Of a stretch of 64,000 nucleotides of DNA, positions 51,774-60,682 are shown in pieces. Made by a program: the position numbers and the translations under genes. Source of the stretch: Streptomyces sp. NRRL F-6492. Lineage in GTDB: Bacteria > Actinomycetota > Actinomycetes > Streptomycetales > Streptomycetaceae. The number at the start of each line of letters is the position of its first letter. Position 1 is the first letter of the stretch. The notes beneath the pieces were generated by a model. It had not been told where the DNA came from. It worked only from the letters and a program-made list of their open reading frames with translations, and did not search any database. Location: assembly GCF_001280125.1 (NCBI RefSeq), contig NZ_LGEG01000024.1, positions 41,480-105,479 on the forward strand, in the 5' to 3' direction.

Positions 51774-51974
51774 CTAGAGGGCCCCGGTGCTCACCTCGCC
51801 GACGAAGGCGCTCCAGGAACCCGGTCCGAACGAGAGGGACGGGCCCTCGGGGGCCTTCGAGTCCCGCACCGCGATCGCGGCCACGACGGGGGACTTCACT
51901 TCGACGCAGGCCCCGTTACCACCCGAGTAGGAGGACTTCGTCCAGGTGTCCGTACCACCCTGAATAATCGCCAT
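51774..51974 (-). CDS. DUF397 small protein
   Basis: The 66-residue protein has the DUF397 signature WTKSSYSGGNGACVEVKSP, AIAVRDSKAPEGPSLSF and GSWSAFVGEV. DUF397 proteins are encoded next to XRE/DUF5753 regulators and are thought to modulate them. The XRE gene lies 190 bases upstream on the same strand, consistent with a pair. Exact biochemical role unknown. Confidence 0.9.
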   Translation of the reverse strand: MAIIQGGTDTWTKSSYSGGNGACVEVKSPVVAAIAVRDSKAPEGPSLSFGPGSWSAFVGEVSTGAL

Positions 51975-52162
51975 GCTGCTCAGCTCCGGTTCTGCCAGTT
52001 TCTGCCAGTGGTTGTCGCGCCAACGTTCTTGACGACGTGATCGACGCTACTCGCCGGTCCCGGGCGACGGGACCGGCGTTCACACGTCCGAGTGGCATAT
52101 TCCAACTGGGCTTCCGTGGGAGCGATCACGGGGTGTACGGTGCCTGCCCCGCGGTCCGGGCC

Positions 52163-53023
52163 TCACCCCTGGGCGTGCTTCTTGGCCATCTTCGAGATGA
52201 ACTCCCTGGTCTGGTCGACGTTCAGCGCCTGCGCCCTGAGGTGCTCGTACATGACGCTGTACTTGCCGACGTCCTGGGCCTTCTCCAGGTACAGGTCGCT
52301 CGTGACGCCCTCGATGTAGACGACGCTGGAGTCCGAGGCGTCCGGGAACTCCAGGATCGAGTACTGCCCGCTGATCCCCGGGTGCGCGCCCATGTCGAAC
52401 GGCATCACCTGCACGGTGACGTGCGGCAGCTGCGACTGTTCGAGCAGGTGCTCCAGCTGCTGCACCATCAACTGCCTGCTGCCCACGATCCGGTGCAGCG
52501 CGCCCTCGTCGATGACGGCCCACAGGCGCAGCGGACGCTCCTCGTCCCGGATCCGCTCCTGGCGGCGGGTGCGGACCTGGACCCGCTTCTCGATGTCCGC
52601 GGGCGTCGACTCCGGCAGCGCGCCGGCGATCACGGCCTCGGCGTACTCGTGGGTCTGGAGCAGTCCGGGGATGATCTGCGGCTCGTACATCCGCAGGCTC
52701 TCCGCGTCCGTCTCCAGGCCGATGTAGACGCTGTACGGGATGTCGCCGAAGGCGTGCCACCAGCCCTGCTGGCGCGAGTCCTTGGCCATCTGCATGAGGG
52801 AGTCGACCATGCGCTCGTCCTCGACCTCGTACACGCCGCACAGGTCGCGGACGTCACGCTGGCTGATCGAGCGGCGGCCGTTCTCCAGCCGGCTGATCTT
52901 GGACTGGGAGACGAGGAGGCGCTCGGCGACCTGCTCGGCCGTCATGTTCTTCGCCTCCCGGAGCTTGCGCAGCTCCTGGCCCAATCGGCGTCGCCTGACG
53001 GTGGGGTTGACGTTGGACGCCAC
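52163..53023 (-). CDS. XRE-family regulator with DUF5753 domain
   Basis: The 286-residue protein has a helix-turn-helix (MTAEQVAERLLVSQSKISRLENG, residues about 22-44). The long ligand-like domain typical of the family includes GWWHAFGDIPYSVYIGLE, VPGLLQT-type IIPGLLQTHEYAEAV and VIYIEGVTSDLYLEKAQDV. It is of the widely conserved Streptomyces type. GTG at 53023 is set by GGAGGT 9 bases upstream. A 12-bp perfect palindrome lies 100 bases upstream. Confidence 0.9.
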   Translation of the reverse strand: MASNVNPTVRRRRLGQELRKLREAKNMTAEQVAERLLVSQSKISRLENGRRSISQRDVRDLCGVYEVEDERMVDSLMQMAKDSRQQGWWHAFGDIPYSVYIGLETDAESLRMYEPQIIPGLLQTHEYAEAVIAGALPESTPADIEKRVQVRTRRQERIRDEERPLRLWAVIDEGALHRIVGSRQLMVQQLEHLLEQSQLPHVTVQVMPFDMGAHPGISGQYSILEFPDASDSSVVYIEGVTSDLYLEKAQDVGKYSVMYEHLRAQALNVDQTREFISKMAKKHAQG

Positions 53024-53121
53024 GGAAACTGCACCTCCGGCTGTCTGCTGCGTAGCTGTGCGTGTCTGACGCTTGGCAGACTGCCACCAAAGGCCGTGCG
53101 TGCGCTGGGAAACGGTGACAA

Positions 53122-53133
53122 CGCACATGTGCG
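53122..53133. promoter_or_regulatory. 12-bp palindrome upstream of the XRE gene
   Basis: CGCACATGTGCG is a perfect palindrome located between the XRE gene and the GPP34 gene stop. It is placed to act on the XRE promoter; a binding role is inferred only from symmetry and position. Confidence 0.3.
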
Positions 53134-53203
53134 GGGCGGTCGTCGAGACCGCCCCGCACTGCTGTGCGGCTCCCGGGATGGTTCGTTCGCCCGGCGGGTG
53201 CGC

Positions 53204-53902
53204 TCAGTGCGCCGCCGCGCGGGCCATGCCGCCGTGCGGCTGCGCCGGAACGCCCTGGGCGCTTCGGCGCGGTTGCGCCCCCGCGCCGTTCTGGACGTCC
53301 ATCACGGCGTGCGCCACGAGTCCGCCCATCGGGTCGTGCCGGATCAGGTCGCGCAGCCGGGACCGCGACGACCGTCCTTCGTTGCCGGGGTAGAGGTGCT
53401 TGCCGAGACCGACCGCGTGGGCCAGCGCGGCGAGCGCCGCGGTCCGCGGGTCCGGCGGTACGCCGGTGCGGATCGCACTGTCCAGCCGGGAACGGATCTC
53501 CCGACTGATCGCCGTGTCCGTCGCCTGGTAGCGAGTCGTCGGCAACACCCCGCACATCTGGCCCTCCACGGCATGCACCATGCCGCATCGCTCCAGATGC
53601 GAGAGATACGTCTGACGGAGCCCCAGTCGGGGTCCGCCTATCCAGTGGACGGCCCGAACCGGGCTGCCGCGCCTGCGCAGCAGTTCCAGTGCGGAGTCCA
53701 GTGTCGGATCTCCGGTCGGCCGTGGCATCACCACGGCGATACGATCCCCGTCAGGGGCTATCCGGCCTGCCAGCGCCAGCTCCACTAGCTGTGCTCCGGC
53801 CAGGCCGAGGTCGAGCGACTGCGGCTGCGCTGTGGTACCCGTGGTCGGGTCCAGAGCGAGCAGCAGAAGCTCCTCCGGAATGGTTCTGCGGCTCCTGCCC
53901 AT
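53204..53902 (-). CDS. GPP34 (GOLPH3/Vps74-like) family protein
   Basis: The 232-residue protein begins RTIPEELLLLALDPTTGT and continues with LDLGLAGAQLVELALAGRI, the recognisable beginning of the GPP34 fold. This fold in eukaryotes binds phosphatidylinositol-4-phosphate on Golgi membranes. In Streptomyces these proteins are numerous and of unknown role, often beside regulators or cell-wall genes. The last 40 residues are low complexity. GGGAGG precedes the ATG. It is divergent from the D-Ala-D-Ala carboxypeptidase gene. Confidence 0.85.
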   Translation of the reverse strand: MGRSRRTIPEELLLLALDPTTGTTAQPQSLDLGLAGAQLVELALAGRIAPDGDRIAVVMPRPTGDPTLDSALELLRRRGSPVRAVHWIGGPRLGLRQTYLSHLERCGMVHAVEGQMCGVLPTTRYQATDTAISREIRSRLDSAIRTGVPPDPRTAALAALAHAVGLGKHLYPGNEGRSSRSRLRDLIRHDPMGGLVAHAVMDVQNGAGAQPRRSAQGVPAQPHGGMARAAAH

Positions 53903-54085
53903 CCATGCCTCCCCGCGTGGATGAATGACAGGGTGACCCCTCTCACATTCATCTGTCGAGAGCGCCCGGGTGGTTCATCCGGGAACCGGCAGGTATGTCG
54001 TTCTCGTCTAGCACGGGGGCCAAGGGGTTCACACAGGACACTGGTAGACGGTTCGGACGTACGCATGACGCATGGAGGAGGCACG

Positions 54086-56518
54086 GTGGCGGGCGATTCC
54101 CCCGACAGGGCGGAGCAGCAGGGGTCGTCGCAGGAGACGGCGGCGGCTTCGGGCGGCGGCGGCCGGGATCCCCGGCTCTCCGCGCTCCGGGAGTCAGAGC
54201 CCGCGTCGACCGCGTCGACCGCGTCGCCCTCCGAGGAGACCTCGGACTCCCCGGTACGGGTCGACCGGCCGACCGCCGTGTTCAAGACGCTGACGCCGCG
54301 CACGTCCGAGGACGACGCGCCCGGGGGGACCGTCGAGCCGGAGGCCGAGCCGGAGACGAAGGCCCGGCAGGAGCCGGAGGGCGAGCGGCTCAAGGCGGCC
54401 GTGGCGGCGTGGGTCGCCACGGCGGCGGAGGAGCCCGGCAAGGGCGCCGGGGAGGCCACCGGGGAGCCCGGGACGGCCTCGGAGCCCGCTGGGGCCGCCG
54501 CGGTCGCGGACGGGGCCCGGGCGGACGACGAGCCGGAGGGCGAGCCCGACGCCGAGCCCGAGGGCGACGTCACGGACGAGGACGAGGACGAGCCGGTCGA
54601 GGAGACCGCCGAGCCCGCCGGGGCCGCCGGGGCCGTCGGGGCCGCCGCGTCCGTCGGGGAGACCGAGGACGCCGAGGAGACCGAGGACGTCGAGGACGCC
54701 GACGGCGTCGACGCCGTCGAGGAAAAGGCGCCCGTCGACTCCTGGTTCGCCGCCCGGAAGCCGTCCGCCGACGCCAAGCCCGAGCCCGAGTCCGAGGCTG
54801 AGGCCGAGTCCGAGCCCAAGACTGAGGCCGAGTCCAAGGCTGAGTCCGAGTCCGAGAGGACCCCGGCGCCCGCCGAAGACTCCGCCGACGCCGAAGACTC
54901 CGCCGACGACGAGAAGCCCGTCGACCAGCCGACGGCCATGTTCAAGATGATCCGCCCGCCCGTGGACCAGCCGACGACCGCCCTGAAGCTTCCGGCCGGT
55001 CTGGCGGACGCGGACGCGGCCACGGCCACGGACCCCGACAGCGAGCGCACCAGCACCTTCCTGCCGCTGCGGCCCGACATCCCGGCCGAGCGGAAGGCCC
55101 CGGAGGACGTCCCCGCGGCCAAGGCCGCCACGGAGGCCCCCAAGGCCCCCAAGGCCGCCGAGGCCCCCGCGCCCGCCCCCGCGGCGCCGTCGCTCGCCGA
55201 GCCGGAGCGGACCCGGCAGCAGCCGCTGCCGCCGCTCCCCCCGCTCGACCTGCTCGCGGAGCTGACGAACACCCCGCCCCCGCCGCCGAGCCCGCTGCGG
55301 ACGACCGTGCGCCGGGTCCGGATCTGGACCCCGCTGGTCCTGCTCCTCCTGATCGTCTTCGCGATCGCGCAGATGGTCCGCCCGCTGCCCGCGCCCGCCC
55401 TGACGCTCTCCGCCGCGCCGGCCTTCACCTTCGAGGGCGGCGAGCTGAAGATGCCGTGGCCCGGCGAGGGGCAGGGTGCCGTCGAGGTCGAGGGCGTCGG
55501 CTCCATGGGCGCGTACGGACCCCAGCGGCCGGCCCCGATCGCGTCCGTCACCAAGACGATGACGGCGTACGTGATCCTCCGCGACCACCCCCTCAAGGGG
55601 AAGCAGACCGGTCCCGAGATCGAGATCGACAAGAAGGCGGCCGACCAGGGCAAGGCGGAGCACGAGTCGACCGCGGCGGTCCAGGAGGGCCAGACCTACT
55701 CGCAGAAGGAGCTGCTCCAGCTCCTGATGATCCCCTCCGCGAACAACGTGGCCCGGCTGCTCGCCCGCTGGGACGCCGGTTCCGAGGCCGCGTTCGTCGA
55801 GAAGATGAACGCCGCCGCCAAGGAGCTCGGCATGACCCGGTCGACGTACACGGACCCGTCCGGCCTGCTCGACAGCACGGTCTCGACCCCGCAGGACCAG
55901 CTGAAGCTGGCGAAGGCGGTCATGCAGTACGACGTGTTCCGCGAGATCGTGAACATGCCGAACGTGACCATCGACGGCATCCCCGGCCGGATCGAGAACA
56001 ACAACAACATCCTGCTGAAGCCGGGTGTGGGCGGCATCAAGACCGGCTCCTCCACCCCGGCCGGCGGCAACCTGCTCTGGTCGGCGAACACCGTCGTCGA
56101 CGGCCAGAACCGCCGGATCCTCGGCGTCGTGATGGGCGCCAAGAACGCCCCGTACCTGAACGACAAGCTCCAGCTCTCCATCGACTACAGCTACGAGCTG
56201 ATCAAGCGGGCGCAGAAGGACGTCACCTCGGCCGCCGTGGTCCGCAAGGGCCAGGTCCTCGGCTACGTCGACGACGGCCTCGGCGGGAAGACCCCGGTCG
56301 TCGCCACCAAGGAGCTCAAGGCGGTCGGCTGGCCCGGCCTGAAGGTGGAGCTGGAGCTCACCGACGATGGCAAGGCCGTCCCGCACAGCGGTAGGGCGGG
56401 CGACGTCGTCGGCCAGGTGTCGATCGGCACGGGCGCGGGCCGGGTCAGCTCCCCGGTGGCGCTCCAGGCCGACCTGGTGGAGCCGGGCTTCGACAAGAAG
56501 CTGACCCGGGTGGGCTGA
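54086..56518 (+). CDS. D-alanyl-D-alanine carboxypeptidase with long acidic cytoplasmic region
   Basis: The 810-residue protein has about 410 N-terminal residues that are acidic, Glu/Ala/Pro/Asp-rich and probably disordered. One transmembrane helix (about 412-432) and an extracellular S11 peptidase domain follow. Catalytic motifs are present: Ser487-x-x-Lys490, Ser551-x-Asn553 and Lys652-Thr-Gly. It should trim the terminal D-Ala of peptidoglycan stem peptides. Three copies of V-D-[RQ]-P-T in the cytoplasmic part (near residues 58, 278 and 292) look like kinase or FHA recognition sites. GTG at 54086 is supported by GGAGGAGG. Confidence 0.9.
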   Translation: MAGDSPDRAEQQGSSQETAAASGGGGRDPRLSALRESEPASTASTASPSEETSDSPVRVDRPTAVFKTLTPRTSEDDAPGGTVEPEAEPETKARQEPEGERLKAAVAAWVATAAEEPGKGAGEATGEPGTASEPAGAAAVADGARADDEPEGEPDAEPEGDVTDEDEDEPVEETAEPAGAAGAVGAAASVGETEDAEETEDVEDADGVDAVEEKAPVDSWFAARKPSADAKPEPESEAEAESEPKTEAESKAESESERTPAPAEDSADAEDSADDEKPVDQPTAMFKMIRPPVDQPTTALKLPAGLADADAATATDPDSERTSTFLPLRPDIPAERKAPEDVPAAKAATEAPKAPKAAEAPAPAPAAPSLAEPERTRQQPLPPLPPLDLLAELTNTPPPPPSPLRTTVRRVRIWTPLVLLLLIVFAIAQMVRPLPAPALTLSAAPAFTFEGGELKMPWPGEGQGAVEVEGVGSMGAYGPQRPAPIASVTKTMTAYVILRDHPLKGKQTGPEIEIDKKAADQGKAEHESTAAVQEGQTYSQKELLQLLMIPSANNVARLLARWDAGSEAAFVEKMNAAAKELGMTRSTYTDPSGLLDSTVSTPQDQLKLAKAVMQYDVFREIVNMPNVTIDGIPGRIENNNNILLKPGVGGIKTGSSTPAGGNLLWSANTVVDGQNRRILGVVMGAKNAPYLNDKLQLSIDYSYELIKRAQKDVTSAAVVRKGQVLGYVDDGLGGKTPVVATKELKAVGWPGLKVELELTDDGKAVPHSGRAGDVVGQVSIGTGAGRVSSPVALQADLVEPGFDKKLTRVG

Positions 56519-56560
56519 CCGCCCGCGACGGCGGGTGGCCGGGAAGCCACCCGCCCGGCC

Positions 56561-56586
56561 GGACGCCCCGGTTCTCCGGGGCGTCC
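56561..56586 (+). terminator. hairpin terminator after the carboxypeptidase gene
   Basis: GGACGCCCCGG (56561-56571) pairs exactly with CCGGGGCGTCC (56576-56586) with a 4-base loop, followed by TGCTGTT. A second stem (GCGGGTGGC with GCCACCCGC, 56531-56554) precedes it. Confidence 0.82.
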
Positions 56587-56665
56587 TGCTGTTAGCGTTT
56601 CCGGGCGACGAGAAGCGCGTGGACCTCCGCGCGGAGCGAGACGGGACGTAGGGGAGAGGGCCGCA

Positions 56666-58672
56666 GTGACCACCGCCGAGCCGACACGCGCCGACCGCGC
56701 GGACTCGCCCTCCGATCCCCTCCCGGGCTCCGCCGCCCCCTCGGCGGGCGGTACGGGGGCCGGCGCCGACCCCCTCACCGGGCCCGGAGCCGGAGTCCTC
56801 CCCGCGCCCGACGACGCCTCCCCCGGAGCCGCCGCGTCCGGGCCCCTCGCCGTCCCCGGGACCGCCGCCGCGCCAGCGGTTCCTTCGCTCTCGCGAATAC
56901 CGCTTCCGGCGCAGCGGCCCGCCTCGGAGCGACCCGCACCGGAGCCGGCCGCTCCGGTGCGGCGGCGCAAGCGCCGTCACACCGTCATGGTGGCCACGGG
57001 GCTCGCCGCCCTCACCCACGTCCTCTGGTTCTTCCTCGTCGCGAACAGCGGCGGGGACCTGGCCGCCCAGGACGCGTGGGCCGAGTTCGTCGGACGGCAC
57101 CCGGACTCCGCGTACAACCTCGCCTGGTACGGCGGGATGCACCCGGTCTCGTACAGCGTCGTCTCGCCGTACCTGATGTCGGTGCTCGGCGTCCGCACCA
57201 CGATGATGATCACCGGCACGCTGTCGGCCGCGCTGACCGCGCTGATCCTGGTGCGGGTGCGGACGGTCCGCAATCCGATGGCCTGCGCGGTCGCGGGCGT
57301 CTTCGCCTTCCTCTGCAACGCCCTGTCGGGCCGGGTGACCTTCGGCCTCGGCATGCTGTTCGCGGTCGGCGCGGTGGCCGCGGTCTTCTGCTGGCCGCAC
57401 CGCTGGCGCCGCAGGCGCTGGGCCAAGGCCGCGGTCGCCGCCCCGCTCGCCGGGCTCGCGACCGCGTGCAGTCCGGTCGCCGGGCTCTTCCTCGGAGTGG
57501 CGGCCGCGGCGCTCTTCCTCAACAAGCGGCGCCCCGGCGCGTACGCCCTCGGGCTCGCGCCGGTGGTCGTGGTCGCCCTCTCCTCCTGGCTCTTCCCCTT
57601 CTCGGGCACCCAGCCGATGGCCTTCGGCTCGGCCGCGCTGCCGATGATCTTCGGGGTCCTGATCCTCGTCCTCGTGCCGAAGGACTGGCGGACGGTCCGC
57701 ACCGCCGCCGCCGTGTACGCGGTCGGCACCTTCCTCACCTGGGCGATCGACTCGCAGATCGGCTCGAACATCTCGCGGCTCCCGATGCTCTTCGCCGGGG
57801 TCGTGCTGCTCGCCGCCCTGCCGTACACCGCGCCGCGCTCGCGCCGCTGGTACGCGCTGCTGCTCGCCTTCGCGGGCCTGAACCTCTGGATCGGCTTCAA
57901 GGGCGTCGACGACGTCATCCGCACCGCCCCGGACGCCTCCTGGGCGCGCGAGCTGGCGCCGCTGGTCAACCAGCTCCAGGTGCGGGGCGCGGGCAAGGCG
58001 CGGGTCGAGGTCGTGCCGGCCTCCAGCCACCGCGAGTCCTCCGCGCTCAGCCCGTACATCAACCTGGCGCGGGGCTGGAACCGGCAGGCGGACATGGAGC
58101 GCAACCCGCTCTTCTACGACGACACCCTCAACGCCGTGAACTACCAGGACTGGCTCGACCGCTGGGCCGTCCACTTCGTGGTCCTGCCGACCGGCGCCCC
58201 CGACTCCGGCGCCGAGCGGGAGGCGGAGCTGGTCGACGAGGGCCTGCCGTACCTGAAGCAGGTCTGGTCGGACGCGAACTGGCGCCTGTACGAGGTCGCG
58301 GATCCGACGCCGCTCGCGGAGCCGCCCGCCCGGGTCGAGAGCGTGGCGGCGAACGAGGTCGTGATCCGGGTCGACAGCCCCGGCCGGGTCCTCATCCGCG
58401 TGCCGTACTCGCCGTGGCTCGCCCTCATGGACGCGGACGGCGGCAAGATCGAACCGCCCCAGGAGACCGAGGAGTCGAAGCTGGCCCGCGAGGAGGCGGA
58501 GACCGAGCCGCCCAAGGTCTTCGCCAACGTGGAGGGCTGCCTCTTCAAGACGGAGGCGGACGCGGAGGGCGACGAGTGGACGGAGCTCGTCGCGCCGAAG
58601 GCGGGCGTCTACCGCCTGGGCTCCCCGTACAAGCTCTCCCGGGGCACGGCCTGCCCGGAGGAACTGCGCTGA
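56666..58672 (+). CDS. large polytopic membrane protein with extracytoplasmic C-terminal domain
   Basis: The 668-residue protein has a Pro/Ala-rich N-terminus and about ten helices between residues 110 and 420. A C-terminal domain of about 240 residues follows with WRLYEVADPTPLAEPP, RVLIRVPYSPWLAL and FANVEGCLF, typical of extracytoplasmic beta domains. It resembles the GT-C/PMT-like membrane proteins of actinobacteria that are often annotated as MFS transporters. A glycosyltransferase role is possible because WYGGMHPVSYSVVSPYL recalls polyprenol-sugar users. GTG start follows AGGGGAGAGGG. Confidence 0.7.
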   Translation: MTTAEPTRADRADSPSDPLPGSAAPSAGGTGAGADPLTGPGAGVLPAPDDASPGAAASGPLAVPGTAAAPAVPSLSRIPLPAQRPASERPAPEPAAPVRRRKRRHTVMVATGLAALTHVLWFFLVANSGGDLAAQDAWAEFVGRHPDSAYNLAWYGGMHPVSYSVVSPYLMSVLGVRTTMMITGTLSAALTALILVRVRTVRNPMACAVAGVFAFLCNALSGRVTFGLGMLFAVGAVAAVFCWPHRWRRRRWAKAAVAAPLAGLATACSPVAGLFLGVAAAALFLNKRRPGAYALGLAPVVVVALSSWLFPFSGTQPMAFGSAALPMIFGVLILVLVPKDWRTVRTAAAVYAVGTFLTWAIDSQIGSNISRLPMLFAGVVLLAALPYTAPRSRRWYALLLAFAGLNLWIGFKGVDDVIRTAPDASWARELAPLVNQLQVRGAGKARVEVVPASSHRESSALSPYINLARGWNRQADMERNPLFYDDTLNAVNYQDWLDRWAVHFVVLPTGAPDSGAEREAELVDEGLPYLKQVWSDANWRLYEVADPTPLAEPPARVESVAANEVVIRVDSPGRVLIRVPYSPWLALMDADGGKIEPPQETEESKLAREEAETEPPKVFANVEGCLFKTEADAEGDEWTELVAPKAGVYRLGSPYKLSRGTACPEELR

Positions 58673-58812
58673 GCCCTCCGCCGGCCGCTCCGTAAGGCCT
58701 CCCCGGACGCCCCCGGACGCCCCCACCGAGTCGCGGAAACGGACATCCCGGACAAGGATGTCGGTGCGTGGGCCGTGGCGCCCCGCACGGCGCCTTCTGG
58801 AGGTGGACAGGG

Positions 58813-59427
58813 ATGTCCGAGCTCATCGTCATCGGCTACGACGACCCCGCCGAGGCCGAGCGGGCCCTCGGCACGGTGCAGGACCTGCAACGGGACCACG
58901 TCGTGCGCCTGAACGGGCTCGCGACGGTCTCGGTCGACGCCGACGGGCGCACCCACGTCGACACCTCCAGCCGCGTCGTGGCCTCCACCGCCGCCACCGG
59001 CGCCCTGTGGGGAGCGATCTTCGGGATCCTGTTCCTGCTGCCCGGCGTCGGCCTCGTGACCGGCGCGGCCCTGGGCGGCCTGGTCGGCAGGCTCGCCAGG
59101 TCGGGCGTCGACGACCGCTTCCGCGAGCAGGTGGGCGATCTGCTGAAGCCGGGCTCGGCGGCGGTCGTGATCATGGCGTCGAAGATCACGGACGACAAGT
59201 TCACGGCGGCGATGCGGCCGCACGGCGGCACGGTCCTGAAGACCTCGCTCAGCGACGAGGACGAGCGGGACCTGTCCGAACAGCTGACGGGCCCGGACGG
59301 CCAGGACTCCGGGCACACCTCCGGGCACACCTCCGGCCAGGACTCCGGTCCCGGTCCCGGTCCCGGTCCCGGTCCCGGTCACGGCCACGGTCATCGCCCC
59401 GGCCCCGGACCCGTCGCGATCCCGTAG
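58813..59427 (+). CDS. DUF1269 membrane protein with Gly-Pro tail
   Basis: The 204-residue protein has a soluble N-terminal part (SELIVIGYDDPAEAERALGTV). A glycine-rich hydrophobic hairpin ALWGAIFGILFLLPGVGLVTG and a second region KPGSAAVVIMASKITDDKF follow, the DUF1269 pattern. The end is a low-complexity GPGPGP/HGHGH tail encoded by tandem GGTCCC repeats; the paralogue at 61359 lacks it. Function unknown. It begins a set of four same-strand genes with a baeRF3 gene in the middle. Confidence 0.82.
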   Translation: MSELIVIGYDDPAEAERALGTVQDLQRDHVVRLNGLATVSVDADGRTHVDTSSRVVASTAATGALWGAIFGILFLLPGVGLVTGAALGGLVGRLARSGVDDRFREQVGDLLKPGSAAVVIMASKITDDKFTAAMRPHGGTVLKTSLSDEDERDLSEQLTGPDGQDSGHTSGHTSGQDSGPGPGPGPGPGHGHGHRPGPGPVAIP

Positions 59428-59448
59428 ACCGGGCCCCGCCCCGTACGC

Positions 59449-59527
59449 GCGACGGGCCCCGTCCCACGAGGGGTCCGCCCCGCGACGGGCCCCGTCCCAC
59501 GAGGGGTCCGCCCCGCGACGGGCCCCG
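59449..59527. repeat. 33-bp tandem repeat, two copies and a partial
   Basis: Identical 33-bp units occupy 59449-59481 and 59482-59514, and a third truncated copy (GCGACGGGCCCCG) starts at 59515. They fill the space between the DUF1269 gene and the baeRF3 gene. The units contain GGGCCC and GGGGTCC/GGACCCC-type complementarity, so the mRNA may fold. Confidence 0.85.
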
Positions 59528-59555
59528 CCTCCTCCCCCCACCCGAAAGGCCTCCC

Positions 59556-60650
59556 ATGCACCCCGCGCTCAGCGCCGACGCGCTCGCCAAGCTGCGCCGG
59601 CCCCGCCCGTACCCCGCCGTGTCGCTCGTGATGCCGACACACCGCCGTGAGCCCGACAGCGCCCAGGACCCCGTACGGCTGCGCAACCTCCTCGCGCGGG
59701 CGGAGAAGGCCCTGGAGGAGGACCCGGGCGTGACGCGGGAGCGGCGCGCGGACGTGCGGGACCAGCTGGAGCGGGCCGCCGCCGAGATCGACCTCGTGCA
59801 CGCGGAGGACGGCCTGGTGATCTTCGTGGCGCCCGGCGAGCACCAGGTGTGGACGGTGGCCCGGGAGGTGCCGGAGCGGGTGGTCCTCGCGGACACCTTC
59901 CTCACCCGCAACCTCGTCGCCGCGCAGGCCGCCGAACGCCCGTACTGGGCGCTGACCGTGGCCGCCGACCGGGTCTCGCTGTGGAGCGGCGGGCCGGAGC
60001 GGACCGTCGAGCACACCGGGGACGGCTTCCCGTTCGCGCGGAGCCTGGAGCCCCAGGACGTGGAGCGCGAGGAACGCGTCGGGGACGTGCCGAGCACCTT
60101 CCGGGACGAGGACACCCGCGCCTTCTTCCGGGACGCGCACCAGGCGCTGCGGACCGTCCTCGCCTCCGAGTCCCGCCCGCTGTACGTGCTCGGCGAGGCG
60201 CCCGCCGTCGCCCTCCTGGAGGAGACCGGGTCCCTGCCGCAGGGGACCACCCCGGTCCAGCAGGGCGGCCTGGGGCACGGGCCCGCGGAGGCCGTGCGCA
60301 AGGCGGTGGAGCCCCTGATCGCCGCCCACGAGGCGGCCCTGACGACCACCGTCCTGGCCGAGCTGGACGCGGCCCGGGGCCGGCGGGAGTACGCCGGCGG
60401 CCTCGACGAGGTGTGGCAGGCCGCGCGGGAGGGCCGGGTCCACCTGCTCGCCGTCGAGGAGCACTACCGCACGGTCGTGCGCGACTACGGCGACCACCTC
60501 GAACCGGCGGAGGCCTCCGACCTCGACGCCCGCGACGACATCGTGGACGAGATCGTCGAACAGGCCCTGGAGACCGGGGCCGAGGTGCGGTTCGTCCGGG
60601 ACGACTCCCTGGCCGACGTCGCCCGCATCGCCGCCGTACTGCGCTACTGA
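59556..60650 (+). CDS. baeRF3-type release-factor-like protein
   Basis: The 364-residue protein has the sequence character of bacterial archaeo-eukaryotic release factor family 3: PYPAVSLVMPTHRREPDSAQD, VSLWSGGPERTVEHTGDGFPF and HEAALTTTVLAELDAARGRRE. PLYVLGEAPAVALLEETGSL and a C-terminal acidic end follow. It resembles eRF1-like middle and C-terminal domains. Related proteins are thought to act on stalled ribosomes or tRNA rather than in normal termination. No GGQ is visible. The flanking DUF1269 genes suggest a link with the membrane. Confidence 0.78.
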   Translation: MHPALSADALAKLRRPRPYPAVSLVMPTHRREPDSAQDPVRLRNLLARAEKALEEDPGVTRERRADVRDQLERAAAEIDLVHAEDGLVIFVAPGEHQVWTVAREVPERVVLADTFLTRNLVAAQAAERPYWALTVAADRVSLWSGGPERTVEHTGDGFPFARSLEPQDVEREERVGDVPSTFRDEDTRAFFRDAHQALRTVLASESRPLYVLGEAPAVALLEETGSLPQGTTPVQQGGLGHGPAEAVRKAVEPLIAAHEAALTTTVLAELDAARGRREYAGGLDEVWQAAREGRVHLLAVEEHYRTVVRDYGDHLEPAEASDLDARDDIVDEIVEQALETGAEVRFVRDDSLADVARIAAVLRY

Positions 60651-60682
60651 CCCGACCGCACGCCGCACCACCGGAGGTCTCC

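Noticed and set aside
54194..58726. A 1510-codon open frame on the minus strand
   Set aside because: It lies opposite two well-supported genes (S11 carboxypeptidase and membrane protein) and is a product of high GC; it has a repetitive, biased composition and no domain.
59449..59527. Tandem repeats considered as a CRISPR array
   Set aside because: Units are adjacent with no unique spacers and no cas genes are present.
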